In this document: piece by piece, positions 44,609 to 53,054 of the stretch
Layout: every line of letters begins with the position of its first letter
Numbering within the stretch: the stretch's first letter is position 1
NCBI GenBank assembly: GCA_947467145.1
Contig: CANIGJ010000007.1
Coordinates: 95,424 to 159,423, forward strand
Direction: 5' to 3'
DNA: 64,000 nucleotides
DNA from: Rhodospirillaceae bacterium
GTDB lineage: Bacteria > Pseudomonadota > Alphaproteobacteria > Rhodospirillales > UBA2165
Made by a program: the position numbers and the translations under genes
Notes under the pieces: generated by a model
Told to the model about the DNA's origin: nothing
The model's database searches: none
Seen by the model: only the letters and a program-made list of their open reading frames with translations

Positions 44609-44880
44609 TATATCCTCCCATGCTAATTCGATAAGCAAATTAAGGGTGAGCGCCCGGTGGGTCAACGACCGCCGCACACGCAACGCTGAACGCGCGGTTC
44701 ACGGCCAAGTCCACCGAAAAGATGTCGTTAAATGTAGCTTTGCCTTGGTTCCGCCCACATCTTTTCTCACTCATATCTAATAAGAAATCCGCCCTCTTGC
44801 ACGCACTCAACGCAGGCCCAAGTCACGCCTGCGGCTCATCGCTGATGGGCCCAACCGAAGAAGCTTAGAAAGGAACCACG
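44609..44880. other. Divergent intergenic region upstream of leuC
   Basis: A 272-base gap between leuC and a small lipoprotein. It contains an AT-rich patch (44755-44790) but no clear terminator or RNA gene, and no T-box or leader peptide of leucine-type is visible. Confidence 0.45.
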
Positions 44881-45150
44881 ATGTTAAGTTCATACCGTCT
44901 CGGCGCCGCCGCGATCCTCGCCATGGGCGCGCTCACCGCGGGATGCGCCGGCCCGACGACCACCTCAACGGCCGCCGCGCAAGCCGCCGGCCTGCCGCTC
45001 ATGGCGTCGGTCTACGATCACGATGCGCGGTTCTACGCACCGCGCAATTTCCGTTCCAAATGCGACGATGATTCCGACGCCACCCAGCGCGTCGCCTGTT
45101 TCGAGGAGGAACGCGAAGAGCAGTTGAATACCGAAGACGGCAGGGACTAA
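44881..45150 (+). CDS. Small lipoprotein of unknown function
   Basis: 89 residues. Signal peptide and lipobox MLSSYRLGAAAILAMGALTAGC with acylated Cys22; mature part ends in a charged, two-cysteine segment FRSKCDDDSDATQRVACFEEEREEQLN. Ribosome site AAAGGAAC precedes the ATG. No family recognised. Confidence 0.7.
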   Translation: MLSSYRLGAAAILAMGALTAGCAGPTTTSTAAAQAAGLPLMASVYDHDARFYAPRNFRSKCDDDSDATQRVACFEEEREEQLNTEDGRD

Positions 45151-45289
45151 CCCCCTGCCGCTGCGCCATGACACCGGCACAACCCCCGGCGCGTGACATC
45201 ATGGACGACGATGGCTAGCCCCTTCTCGACGGGCCTGCTAGAACGCTGCAAAGCGATAACAGCAGGCACCTTCGAGAGGGAGGCTCTCC

Positions 45290-46336
45290 ATGGCAAAGAA
45301 TCTGACAGGGCATCTACTGCCCACGACCGTGGTTGGGAGTTACCCTCAGCCCGATTGGCTGATCGACCGCGCCAAACTGACCGGATCGGCCCCGCCCCGC
45401 GTCCGTATGAAGGAAGTCTGGCGCGTCGCCGAACCATATCTGGAACAGGCCCAGGACGATGCGACCGCGATGGCCATCCGCGATATGGAAGACGCCGGCA
45501 TCGATATCGTCAGCGACGGCGAAGTGCGCCGCGAAAGCTATTCCAACCGCTTTGCGACCGCGATGGCCGGGGTCGATATCGACAATCCCGGCGAAGTGCC
45601 GGCGCGCACCTCGGGCCGCATGACCGTGGTGCCGCGCGTCGTCGGCAAGATCGCGCGTGCCCGCGCCGTGCAAGTGCGCGACGTTGAAATCCTGCGCAAG
45701 GTCGCCAAAGGCCCGATCAAGATCACCGTACCCGGCCCGTTCACCATGGCGATGCAGGCGGTCGACGATTATTACAAAGACGCCGAGGCGCTGGCGATGG
45801 ATATGGCGGCCGCCGTGAACCAGGAAGTGCGCGAACTGTTCGCGGCGGGCGCCGATGTCGTGCAGCTCGACGAGCCGTGGATGGAATCGCGCCCCGAACA
45901 GGCACGCAAGTTCGCGGTCAAGGCGATCAACCGCGCCCTGGAAGGTGCCACCGGAACGACGGCGATCCATCTGTGTTTCGGTTATGCCTATATCGTGAAG
46001 GACGTGAAGCCCAAAGGCTATCACTTCCTGGGTGAACTGAACGACAGCGCCGCCGATCAGGTGTCCATCGAGGCGGCGCAACCCGGCTTGCAGATCGAGG
46101 CGATCAAATCGCTGCCCAACAAGCAGATCATCCTGGGTGTCGTGGCGCTCGACGACGACAAGGCCGAAACGCCCGAAACGGTCGCCGCGCGCATCCACGA
46201 GGCCCTTAAATACATCCCGGCGGACAAGCTGGTGATCGCGCCCGATTGCGGCATGAAGTATCTGCCGCGCGCCAGCGCCTTCGCCAAGCTCAAGGCGATG
46301 GTCGAAGGTGCCGCGATCGTGCGGGCTACTTTGTAA
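45290..46336 (+). CDS. Cobalamin-independent methionine synthase (MetE) catalytic-domain-like protein
   Basis: 348 residues, about half of MetE, corresponding to its C-terminal catalytic barrel (COG0620 type). It begins TTVVGSYPQPDWLIDRAKLTG; FGYAYIVK and TAIHLCFGY carry the first zinc His and Cys, and IAPDCGMKYLPRASAFAKLKAMVEG carries the last Cys. The zinc activates a thiol, usually homocysteine. Short MetE-like proteins of this kind can use other methyl donors than methyltetrahydropteroyl-glutamate, so exact reaction is open. Strong GGGAGG ribosome site. Its end overlaps the convergent oxidoreductase by 11 bases. Confidence 0.87.
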   Translation: MAKNLTGHLLPTTVVGSYPQPDWLIDRAKLTGSAPPRVRMKEVWRVAEPYLEQAQDDATAMAIRDMEDAGIDIVSDGEVRRESYSNRFATAMAGVDIDNPGEVPARTSGRMTVVPRVVGKIARARAVQVRDVEILRKVAKGPIKITVPGPFTMAMQAVDDYYKDAEALAMDMAAAVNQEVRELFAAGADVVQLDEPWMESRPEQARKFAVKAINRALEGATGTTAIHLCFGYAYIVKDVKPKGYHFLGELNDSAADQVSIEAAQPGLQIEAIKSLPNKQIILGVVALDDDKAETPETVAARIHEALKYIPADKLVIAPDCGMKYLPRASAFAKLKAMVEGAAIVRATL

Positions 46337-47270
46337 GATCGAGGACGATCTTACCGCGCGTGTGCTCCTTCTCGAGCTTGTCGTGCGCCGACGCGACATC
46401 CTTGAAGGCGAATACGTCCTGCACCTCGACCTTGACCTTGCCGGCATCGATGAGCGATGCGACTTCGGCAAGCTGAGCGGTCGAGACCTTAGCGACATAC
46501 ATCTGAGCCGTCACACCGGCATCCGTCGCCTTCGCGTTATCGGCCTCCGACAGGCCCAGCGCCGACGCCAAACGCCCGCCTTTCTTGATCACGAACCAGG
46601 AGCGTGCCCGCGCTTCGCCGCCGACGAGATCGAGGACGAGGTCGACCGGTTCCACTAATTCTTCGAACCGCTCGGCGCGATAATCGATCACCTGATCGGC
46701 ACCCAAGCCCCTCACGAAATTCTTGTCGATGCCCGAACAGGTCGTCGCGACCCAAGCACCTTTGGCCTTGGCGAATTGCACCGCTAGATGACCGACGCCG
46801 CCGTTGCCAGCATGGATCAGCACGCGTTCGCCGGCCTGCAATCCGCCGACATCGAACAGGCCCTGCCACGCGGTGAGTGCGGCGAGCGGCACAGCAGCCG
46901 CCTGCACATGGTTCAAACTTTTGGGTTTCGCCGCCGCCTCGTTCGGCTTGATCAGCACGCGATCGGCATTGCCGCCGCGATCGGGACCGAGAAAGGCGTA
47001 GATGGCATCGCCGGCCTTGAAGCCGCTCGCCGGCCCCGCCGTCTCTACCACACCTGACAGATCACGCCCGAGGGTGCGCGGCAGATGCTCAGCCTTCACG
47101 CGCGGATAGGTGCCGTTGCGAATCTTGAAATCGACCGGATTGATGCTTGCCGCCATCACCTTGACGACGAGCTCATCGTCCTTCGGATCGGGCAGCGGAA
47201 TGGATTCGATCTTGAGGGCGTCCGATCCGCCGAAAGCGTGAACCCGGACCGCATTGGCTGTTGTCGCCAT
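46326..47270 (-). CDS. NADP-dependent quinone oxidoreductase-like (MDR) enzyme
   Basis: 314 residues. NAVRVHAFGGSDALKIESIPLPDPKDDELVVKVMAASINPVDFKIRNG and the cofactor site HAGNGGVGHLAVQFAKAKGAWVATTCSG. Lacks zinc ligands. Ribosome site GGGAGG lies inside the 3' arm of a terminator hairpin (47272-47304), seven bases from the ATG. Downstream of ahpC-ahpD on the same strand, so readthrough from the peroxide operon may be controlled. Zinc-free MDR enzymes often reduce quinones or enones in oxidative stress. Confidence 0.87.
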   Translation of the reverse strand: MATTANAVRVHAFGGSDALKIESIPLPDPKDDELVVKVMAASINPVDFKIRNGTYPRVKAEHLPRTLGRDLSGVVETAGPASGFKAGDAIYAFLGPDRGGNADRVLIKPNEAAAKPKSLNHVQAAAVPLAALTAWQGLFDVGGLQAGERVLIHAGNGGVGHLAVQFAKAKGAWVATTCSGIDKNFVRGLGADQVIDYRAERFEELVEPVDLVLDLVGGEARARSWFVIKKGGRLASALGLSEADNAKATDAGVTAQMYVAKVSTAQLAEVASLIDAGKVKVEVQDVFAFKDVASAHDKLEKEHTRGKIVLDLTK

Positions 47271-47271
47271 G

Positions 47272-47304
47272 AAAAAACCTCCCGTCTTATGATTAGACGG
47301 GAGG
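47272..47304 (-). terminator. Terminator of the ahpC-ahpD operon carrying the next gene's ribosome site
   Basis: CCTCCCGTCT and AGACGGGAGG form a 10-bp perfect stem with a 7-base loop; on the minus strand the 3' arm is followed by TTTTTTC and then the ATG of the oxidoreductase at 47270. The GGGAGG of the 3' arm is the ribosome-binding site of that gene, so hairpin formation would both terminate transcription and hide the site. Confidence 0.85.
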
Positions 47305-47333
47305 CTAGACGCTTGTAGCGCGAAAGCAAACCG

Positions 47334-47879
47334 TTACGCGGCCGCTTGCTGTTCCGCTTGCGCATCGCTTTCAAGGGTGACGGCGACGGCGTGGACCACG
47401 GCGGCAATGCGGACGGCGGCCTGGATCTGCTCGGCCGAAATGCCGGCCTCGCGCAGCACCTTCTCATGGCTGTCGATGCACATGCCGCAGCCGTTGATGG
47501 CCGAGACGGCAATCGACCACAGCTCGAAATCGGCCTTTTCGACGCCCGGCTTGCCGATCACGTTCATGCGGAGCTTTGCCGGCATGGTCTTGTAGTCGGC
47601 GGCCGACGATAAATGTACGAAGCGATAATAGATATTGTTCATCGCCATGATCGCGGCAGCAGCCTTGGCGGCGTTGAGCGCTTCGGGCGACAGCTTGGCG
47701 GCGAATTCGGCGATGATCGCTTCGGTCACATCCGTATTGCGCGACGCGATGGCGGAGGCGACGAAGGTGCCCGCGCGCTGCTGCTCGCTGAGCGAGGCTT
47801 CGACCGCCAGGCTCGACAGATTGAGCTTCAGGTCCTTGGCGTATTCGGGCAGTCGGTTCTTCAGAGTTTCAATGGACAT
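47334..47879 (-). CDS. ahpD: Alkyl hydroperoxide reductase accessory protein AhpD
   Basis: 181 residues of the AhpD/carboxymuconolactone decarboxylase-like family. The redox centre is [12 protein letters not shown] with Cys131, Cys134 and His138, matching M. tuberculosis AhpD (Cys130, Cys133, His137). N-terminal [28 protein letters not shown] matches the family. It re-reduces AhpC in organisms lacking AhpF. It follows ahpC (73-base gap with a hairpin) and precedes a terminator. Confidence 0.95.
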   Translation of the reverse strand: MSIETLKNRLPEYAKDLKLNLSSLAVEASLSEQQRAGTFVASAIASRNTDVTEAIIAEFAAKLSPEALNAAKAAAAIMAMNNIYYRFVHLSSAADYKTMPAKLRMNVIGKPGVEKADFELWSIAVSAINGCGMCIDSHEKVLREAGISAEQIQAAVRIAAVVHAVAVTLESDAQAEQQAAA

Positions 47880-47906
47880 GGTTCGTCTCCTTTCTTGTTA
47901 GAAAGC

Positions 47907-47931
47907 GGGACGGCGCATTGGCGCGCCGCCC
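47907..47931 (-). other. Hairpin between ahpC and ahpD
   Basis: GGG-CGGCGC pairs with GCGCCG-CCC, with one bulged A (nine pairs, 6-base loop). It is followed on the minus strand by GCTTTCT, too weak a T-run for full termination. It could favour ahpC over ahpD. Confidence 0.5.
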
Positions 47932-47952
47932 CTTTTCATTTGTTACTTGGCG

Positions 47953-48492
47953 TTACGCGGCCTTCAGGACGTCTTGGCCCTTCTGCCAGTTGCACGGGCA
48001 GAGCTCGTCAGTCTGCAAGGCGTCGAGGACGCGAAGTACTTCAGCCGGGTTACGGCCGACGCTGAGATCATTCACCGACGCGAAGCGGATGATGCCTTCC
48101 GGATCGACGATGAAGGTGGCGCGCAAGGCGACGCCTTCGTTCTTGTCGAGGATGCCCAGCGCCGAGGTCAGCTCGCGCTTGATATCGGCGAGCATCGGGA
48201 ACGGCAGATCCTTCAGGTCCGCATGGTGCGTGCGCCAGGCGTGGTGGACGAACTCGCTATCCGTGCTGCCGCCATAGACGACCGCGTCACGATCGTTGAA
48301 CTCGCCATTGATCTTGCCGAAGGCGGCGATCTCGGTCGGACAGATAAAGGTGAAGTCCTTCGGCCAGAAGAACACGACCTTCCATTTGCCCGGGTTGGAC
48401 GCCTCGGTGAGGTCGGTGAACGCGTTCTTCATGTCGAGGGACACGGTCGCCTTCAAGTTGAAGGCCGGGAATTTATCGCCAACTGTCAGCAT
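47953..48492 (-). CDS. ahpC: Peroxiredoxin AhpC
   Basis: 179 residues. Peroxidatic Cys51 in FWPKDFTFICPTEIAAFGK; the C-terminus TDELCPCNWQKGQ has the pair Cys165 and Cys167 typical of the actinobacterial/alphaproteobacterial AhpC that works with AhpD. Catalyses reduction of hydrogen peroxide and organic hydroperoxides. It is first in the ahpC-ahpD operon and divergent from oxyR. Confidence 0.95.
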   Translation of the reverse strand: MLTVGDKFPAFNLKATVSLDMKNAFTDLTEASNPGKWKVVFFWPKDFTFICPTEIAAFGKINGEFNDRDAVVYGGSTDSEFVHHAWRTHHADLKDLPFPMLADIKRELTSALGILDKNEGVALRATFIVDPEGIIRFASVNDLSVGRNPAEVLRVLDALQTDELCPCNWQKGQDVLKAA

Positions 48493-48629
48493 GGTTCGCT
48501 CCTTTTGCTTTCAATAATTAAAATTATTCTAAGAATGCTTTTGGGCGGGATCCGCCGTCGCGCTCTTGACGGAACTCAATATGGGGCCGATCTATATATC
48601 GATCAAATGAGTTATTCTGGACAGATAAA
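48493..48629. promoter_or_regulatory. ahpC-oxyR divergent promoter region
   Basis: 137 bases between two divergent starts. It holds a near-palindrome CGATCTATATATCG at about 48590-48603 with AT-rich flanks, a candidate OxyR site by position. I do not see a full ATAG-N7-CTAT array, so the operator assignment is by position, not by consensus. Confidence 0.5.
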
Positions 48630-49562
48630 GTGGAAAAATCGATCATAAGGCTACCGACGCTCCGCCAGCTCGGGCACCTCGTCACCCTCGCCGAGGCCAA
48701 ACATTTCGGCCGCGCCGCCGTCGCCAGCCATGTGACGCAATCAACCCTGTCGGCCAGCATCAAGGAGCTGGAGGACGTGCTGCAGGCGAGCCTGGTCGAC
48801 CGGACCAAGCGCAAGGTCGTCCTGACGCCCCTGGGCACCGACGTCGCCGAGCGGGCCCGCAAGCTGCTGGACGAGGCCGAAGAAATATCGCGTCTCGCCC
48901 AACGCGAAAGCGCGCCGCTAACCGGCACCGTACGCATGGGCGTGATCCCGACCATCGGCCCGTTCCTGCTGCCGGCCGTCCTGCCGCGCCTGCGCCGCGC
49001 CTATCCGAAATTACGGCTGTACCTGACCGAGGATCTATCCGCCCGCCTGGTCGAGCAGCTGCACAGCGGGGCGATCGACGTGGCGCTGCTCGCCCTGCCG
49101 TTCGACGCCGGCAATGTGGAGGAGCGCGTGCTGTTCGAGGATGCCTTCAAGCTTGCGACACCGCACGATCATCCGCTGGCGCAGAAAAAGGCGGTACGGA
49201 TCGATCAGCTCAATGCCGAAGAATTGCTGCTGCTCAAAGAAGGCCATTGCCTGCGCGAACACGCGATGGAGGCGTGCCGCCTTAGCGATCCGAAACGGAC
49301 CGAGGTCATCGAGGCAACCAGCCTGCACACGCTCGTGCAGATGGTCGACAACGGCCTGGGCACCACGCTATTGCCGCAGATCGCCATCGACGGCGGCATC
49401 CTGCGCGGCACCAAGCTCGCCGTGATCCCATTCGCCGGCGAACAACCAACGCGCCAGATCGGCCTGATCTGGCGGCGCGGTACCGGGCGCGGCGCGGAAT
49501 TCTATCTGCTGGGATCGGAGATCGCGCGCCTGGCCTTGGAGCGGCGCCAGAAGGCGGACTGA
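48630..49562 (+). CDS. oxyR: Hydrogen peroxide-inducible regulator OxyR
   Basis: 310 residues, GTG start at 48630. LysR HTH (LRQLGHLVTLAEAKHFGRAAVASHVTQSTLSASIKELEDVL) and the OxyR redox pair Cys207 and Cys216 in KEGHCLREHAMEACRLSD, spaced nine residues as in E. coli Cys199-Cys208. Peroxide forms a disulfide that turns on ahpC. Divergent from ahpC-ahpD, which fits. Confidence 0.95.
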   Translation: MEKSIIRLPTLRQLGHLVTLAEAKHFGRAAVASHVTQSTLSASIKELEDVLQASLVDRTKRKVVLTPLGTDVAERARKLLDEAEEISRLAQRESAPLTGTVRMGVIPTIGPFLLPAVLPRLRRAYPKLRLYLTEDLSARLVEQLHSGAIDVALLALPFDAGNVEERVLFEDAFKLATPHDHPLAQKKAVRIDQLNAEELLLLKEGHCLREHAMEACRLSDPKRTEVIEATSLHTLVQMVDNGLGTTLLPQIAIDGGILRGTKLAVIPFAGEQPTRQIGLIWRRGTGRGAEFYLLGSEIARLALERRQKAD

Positions 49563-50111
49563 TCAGTCCTTCCGCGCAACCGCGATGAAATAAGGCGGCA
49601 GCAGATTGCGTAAGGAAAGGTGCATCTTCGCATTCGGAAAATGCAGGCGCATCAGCGGAAAGAAAAACGGCGACGCCTGATAGATCACGAAGGTGCCACC
49701 GGGCGCCAAAATTTCCTTAGTGCGGCGGATGACGGCCGCACGCGTCGTCGGATCGAGGAACGACAGCGGGATGCCGGAAACAACCGCCTCAACCCTCGGC
49801 AGATCGATCGCGCCGTTATTCAGGAAGTGCACGACGTCCTGGCGCTTCACCGCGAGGCGGGCATCGCCGAACGCATCCAGGGCGTCGGAAAAATCGTCGT
49901 TGATCTCGAGCGCCAGCAATTTCCCGTCGGGCGGCATGTGACGCAGGATCTGCTGGGTGACCGCACCGTCGCCGGCGCCGTATTCGACGATGTAGCGATG
50001 GCCGTTCAACGCATGGCCGATTTCGTCGCTGACCTTTTGTGAGCTTGGGAACAAGGTGCCGGCATGGCGAAAATCGCTCAGCGCGGTTTTCAGGAACGCG
50101 GCTTTACGCAT
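49563..50111 (-). CDS. SAM-dependent methyltransferase (phospholipid methyltransferase/rRNA adenine dimethylase-like)
   Basis: 182 residues. SAM motif I is HRYIVEYGAGDGAVTQQIL; LLALEINDDFSDAL is motif II-like, followed by VEAVVSGIPLSFLDPTTRAAVIRRTKEILAPGGTFVIYQ. The N-terminus AAFLKTALSDFRHAGTLFPSSQKVSDEI resembles the PmtA phosphatidylethanolamine N-methyltransferase start. No membrane helix, but membrane association is likely. It overlaps no neighbour and converges on oxyR with no gap. Reaction uncertain between lipid and RNA. Confidence 0.83.
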   Translation of the reverse strand: MRKAAFLKTALSDFRHAGTLFPSSQKVSDEIGHALNGHRYIVEYGAGDGAVTQQILRHMPPDGKLLALEINDDFSDALDAFGDARLAVKRQDVVHFLNNGAIDLPRVEAVVSGIPLSFLDPTTRAAVIRRTKEILAPGGTFVIYQASPFFFPLMRLHFPNAKMHLSLRNLLPPYFIAVARKD

Positions 50112-50261
50112 GCAAGGCTTCCGATGGTTGGCGTGCGCAGGGCAGGACGCGCGGCGCGGATGACGACGGTTTCATTCATGTTTTGTTACGGCCCAGCCTA
50201 ACAAGGTCCGTCGCCGCGAGGGAACCGAAATCTCAACGAAAACAGTCGGGTCCTGAAACTG

Positions 50262-50540
50262 TCACGGCTTTGCCGGCACCTGCGGACGACCGAAAGAGAC
50301 GAATTTCATATCGTCCCACTGCGATAACTCGGCGCGCTGCGGCGTGAAGCATTGCCCGCTCGACACGCAATCCCACGTCGCCAATCCAAAGCCGATCAAG
50401 GCCGCTACCGTGCAGGCAATGACCAACTGATCGACGGAGCGGCTTTGCGATGCATCACGCAGCGCGATGCGCAGATAAATCAGGCATCCGGTGATTCCGC
50501 CCACCGCCGCGACCACCATGACCAAGCTCAACCAGGTCAT
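50262..50540 (-). CDS. Small two-helix membrane protein beside a Fur-like site
   Basis: 92 residues from ATG at 50540, with AAGGA upstream. Two hydrophobic segments: MTWLSLVMVVAAVGGITGCLIYLRIAL and LVIACTVAALIGFGLATWDCVS, then a polar tail TPQRAELSQWDDMKFVSFGRP. A Fur-like dyad lies 29 bases before the start. Divergent from the gene at 50676. Function unknown; iron-responsive expression is inferred. Confidence 0.65.
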   Translation of the reverse strand: MTWLSLVMVVAAVGGITGCLIYLRIALRDASQSRSVDQLVIACTVAALIGFGLATWDCVSSGQCFTPQRAELSQWDDMKFVSFGRPQVPAKP

Positions 50541-50568
50541 CGCTGCTTCCTTCATTTTCTCGTAAATA

Positions 50569-50589
50569 TGCAATTGATAATCACTTGCA
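50569..50589. promoter_or_regulatory. Fur-like operator (dyad 1)
   Basis: TGCAATTGAT-A-ATCACTTGCA is a near-perfect dyad (nine of ten arm bases pair) and matches the Fur 9-1-9 consensus at 13 of 19 positions. It is centred 39 bases upstream of the small membrane protein start. Binding is inferred from consensus. Confidence 0.65.
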
Positions 50590-50627
50590 ACATATCGGAG
50601 ATTGGCCTATAGACGCTGGGCAGTCAA

Positions 50628-50648
50628 TGCAAATGAGAACGATTCGCA
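50628..50648. promoter_or_regulatory. Fur-like operator (dyad 2)
   Basis: TGCAAATGAG-A-ACGATTCGCA has six of ten symmetric arm bases and matches the Fur 9-1-9 consensus at 12 of 19 positions. It lies 27 bases before the start at 50676. Its spacing mirrors that of dyad 1 to its own gene. Confidence 0.55.
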
Positions 50649-50675
50649 AATATTAAGAGTTAGGGAGAAATTCAG

Positions 50676-51203
50676 ATGACCGTGATGCCCTGCCGCGCCT
50701 ATCCCGAAAACGCCCCGATGACGGAGCTGCGTACGGGCGAGTTGTTCGCGGTCATGGCGCTGCGGTTCTGGGCCGCCGCTTATAAGGAGCCGGCCGAGGA
50801 TCGTTTCCGCTGGCAGTCCGGTTTCGAAGCGGCCGACATTTCCAACGAAGGTGCGACCGCCTTCAACGCCATCTTCCTGATCGTGGCGGCTTCAGCGCAG
50901 CGCCCGCTCGATGTGCGCTGCCCGAAATGCCTGAGCCTCGGCGACGACGAGGCCTCGTTCCTTCAGATGCTGAGCCTGTTGCAGCGCGACTGCGTCACTG
51001 GCGCGGAATTGGTGATGATGAGCTGGGTGCCGCCGGCCGCCGCGCGCACGGCCCTACCCTTTATCTCCACGCTCGCCCATGCGATGGCCGAGCGCGGCCT
51101 GCGCATTCCGCAGCGTCCGACCGAGGATGCGCTTAATCACCGCTTCACTCATCATGGCGTACGCATCCACGATGGCGGCGCCTCACTGGCGATGATCCAC
51201 TAG
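50676..51203 (+). CDS. Protein of unknown function, CPKC motif, beside a Fur-like site
   Basis: 175 residues. ELRTGELFAVMALRFWAAAYKEPAEDRF, EAADISNEGATAFNAIFLIVAASAQRPLDVRCPKCLSLGDDEASFLQMLSLLQRD and a C-terminus with HRFTHHGVRIHDGG. The CPKC and several histidines could bind metal. No signal peptide. Divergent from a small membrane protein and preceded by a Fur-like dyad, suggesting iron-regulated expression. No family recognised. Its end overlaps the enolase-superfamily gene by 4 bases. Confidence 0.68.
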   Translation: MTVMPCRAYPENAPMTELRTGELFAVMALRFWAAAYKEPAEDRFRWQSGFEAADISNEGATAFNAIFLIVAASAQRPLDVRCPKCLSLGDDEASFLQMLSLLQRDCVTGAELVMMSWVPPAAARTALPFISTLAHAMAERGLRIPQRPTEDALNHRFTHHGVRIHDGGASLAMIH

Positions 51204-52297
51204 GTCGCGACGCGGACTCGCGTCATCGCGTCCCAGTCAACCGAGGCCGCGATCGACGGAGTCTCGGGAAGCGTCAGAACGCCGTCGGCGACGTGCAGCG
51301 GCGGATTCAGCAGCGGATCACGCATCATCAGGAAAAAGCTGAGCTCGGCCGGCAGCTTTAAAGCGTCGCTGGCGCAAGATGCCGCAAGCTGCGCGTTCAC
51401 CGCCGAGCCGATATCGCTTTCGCCGAAAAAGCCTGCGACGATATAGCGTCCCGCCTGTTTCGCCGCCGCGACGCACGCACGCGCTTCCGCCAGACCGATG
51501 CGACCAGGTTTCACACTGACCGCCACCGCGCCCACATCGAAAAACGCCTGCGCGTCGCGCGCCGAAATGACCGGCGTGTCGACCAGGATCGGAATCGGCG
51601 AGGATGACGCGAACTCGCGGAAATCTTCATCCGGCTTCACCGGATAGGGATCTTCGGCCATGATCACGCCGAGATCGGCGAGCCCCTTCACGTAATCGCG
51701 GCTGATCGCCAGATCGTAGGCCTGGTTGGTATCGACGTAGAGTTCGAGATTGTCGCCAGCGGCACGCTGGATTTCGCGGATTGCCTGATAATCGAGCTGC
51801 GGTCCCTGCCCGCCCTTGATCTTCAGCGCGCGAAAGCCGTGCGCCTCGACCATCTCGGCGGCTTCGGCCGCCATCAGATCGGGCACCTGACGCGACACCG
51901 TCCACGACAGCGGCACCCGGGGCGCACCGTCCCATTGCTTCCACAATGGCGTGCCTACGACATCGGCTTGTAGATCGAGACAGGCCGACGCGATCAAGCC
52001 CTTGGCGACGTTGTTGTCCGGCACGCGCGCGAGCCGCGCCGTAACGGCATTGATGTCCACGACATCGACATCCATGAAACGCGGCAGGAACAGATCTTCG
52101 AGTGCCGCCACCAACGTGCGCAGCGAAGCGCCCGACCAATAGGCCTTAGTGGTGGCCTCGGCGACACCGACATGGCCGTCGGCATCGGTCAGCTTCAGGA
52201 CGACGTAATCGCCCCCGGTCTCGACATCGCTATGCCATTTGACCGTGCGCTTATAGGGCACATGGATCGGAAAGATTTCAGCGCGCGAAAGTTTCAT
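51200..52297 (-). CDS. Mandelate racemase/muconate-lactonizing enzyme family protein
   Basis: 365 residues from ATG at 52297 (TGATG overlap with the upstream stop). Enolase superfamily: capping domain SRAEIFPIHVPYKRTVKWHS, catalytic Lys-X-Lys in ALKIKGGQG, metal ligands in YVDTNQAYD, AEDPYP and LVDTPVIS, and a second base-bearing strand SVKPGRIGLAEA. The muconate-cycloisomerase/dipeptide epimerase subgroup has this KXK arrangement. Specific reaction not assignable. It is translationally coupled to the enoyl-CoA hydratase. Confidence 0.87.
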   Translation of the reverse strand: MKLSRAEIFPIHVPYKRTVKWHSDVETGGDYVVLKLTDADGHVGVAEATTKAYWSGASLRTLVAALEDLFLPRFMDVDVVDINAVTARLARVPDNNVAKGLIASACLDLQADVVGTPLWKQWDGAPRVPLSWTVSRQVPDLMAAEAAEMVEAHGFRALKIKGGQGPQLDYQAIREIQRAAGDNLELYVDTNQAYDLAISRDYVKGLADLGVIMAEDPYPVKPDEDFREFASSSPIPILVDTPVISARDAQAFFDVGAVAVSVKPGRIGLAEARACVAAAKQAGRYIVAGFFGESDIGSAVNAQLAASCASDALKLPAELSFFLMMRDPLLNPPLHVADGVLTLPETPSIAASVDWDAMTRVRVAT

Positions 52298-53028
52298 CAC
52301 TTCTCGCGCATCCGCGACGAGGTGTTCACCGTTGCGTGCAGGTTCTTGGCGTAGGACGAAGCACTTTTCACATCCATGCCGATGGCGACACCCAGATATT
52401 CCTTGGCGCCGCGCACGGCCGGCATCGGCGCCTTGGTCACGGCCTTGACCACCGCGTCAATTTCCGCGTCCAGCTGTGCCGCCGACACGACCAGGCTGAC
52501 GAGACCGTAGGCCAGCGCCGTCTGCGCATCGACCTCACGCGTCGAATAGGCGAGATAAGAAATACCCTTGCGACCGACGCGATCGACCAGCGCCGACATG
52601 GCGATGGTCGGCAGAATGTTATGGCCCATTTCAGGCAGCGCGAATTTGGCATCCGCGGTCGCGATGGTCACATCGAACAGTGCGGCGACGGAGCAGCCGA
52701 AACCGAGCGCACGGCCCTGCACGCCGCCGATGACGGGCACCGGGCAGCGGCGGAATGAATCGTAGAAATTGAAAATGGTTTCGCTGTTGCCGCGAAAATC
52801 CAACGCTTCCTTGGCCGGCGCATAAGGGTTGGCACCACGATCGCGACCGATGCAGAAATCCGGCCCGGCGCTGCGATAGACGACGAATTTCGAATCCTTG
52901 CCCGCCGCGTCGATCATGCCGGTGATTTCGCCTGCCATCTCGTCGCTGACGATGCCGCTCACATCCCCACGGTTGATGGTGATGTAAGTGCCGTCGCCTT
53001 TTTTCTCATTCACGATGAAATTGGCCAT
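52297..53028 (-). CDS. Enoyl-CoA hydratase/isomerase family protein
   Basis: 243 residues of the crotonase fold: SKFVVYRSAGPDFCIGRD, the oxyanion region RRCPVPVIGGVQGRALGFGCSVAALFDVTIATADAKFALPEMGHNILPTIAMSAL, and a C-terminal AQTALAYGLVSLVV. The paired glutamate positions of classical hydratases are not both evident (ALPEMGHN is one), so activity might be isomerase, decarboxylase or hydrolase. Coupled with the enolase-superfamily gene and preceding a GST gene on the same strand, suggesting a small catabolic operon. Confidence 0.87.
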   Translation of the reverse strand: MANFIVNEKKGDGTYITINRGDVSGIVSDEMAGEITGMIDAAGKDSKFVVYRSAGPDFCIGRDRGANPYAPAKEALDFRGNSETIFNFYDSFRRCPVPVIGGVQGRALGFGCSVAALFDVTIATADAKFALPEMGHNILPTIAMSALVDRVGRKGISYLAYSTREVDAQTALAYGLVSLVVSAAQLDAEIDAVVKAVTKAPMPAVRGAKEYLGVAIGMDVKSASSYAKNLHATVNTSSRMREK

Positions 53029-53054
53029 CGATATTCTCCCTATCTATCGCCCAC

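Noticed and set aside
44609..44880. Leucine leader or T-box before leuC
   Set aside because: No short Leu-rich frame, specifier loop or terminator hairpin was found.
45314..46498. 394-residue minus-strand frame
   Set aside because: It is antisense to the MetE-like gene and continues into the neighbouring oxidoreductase in another frame.
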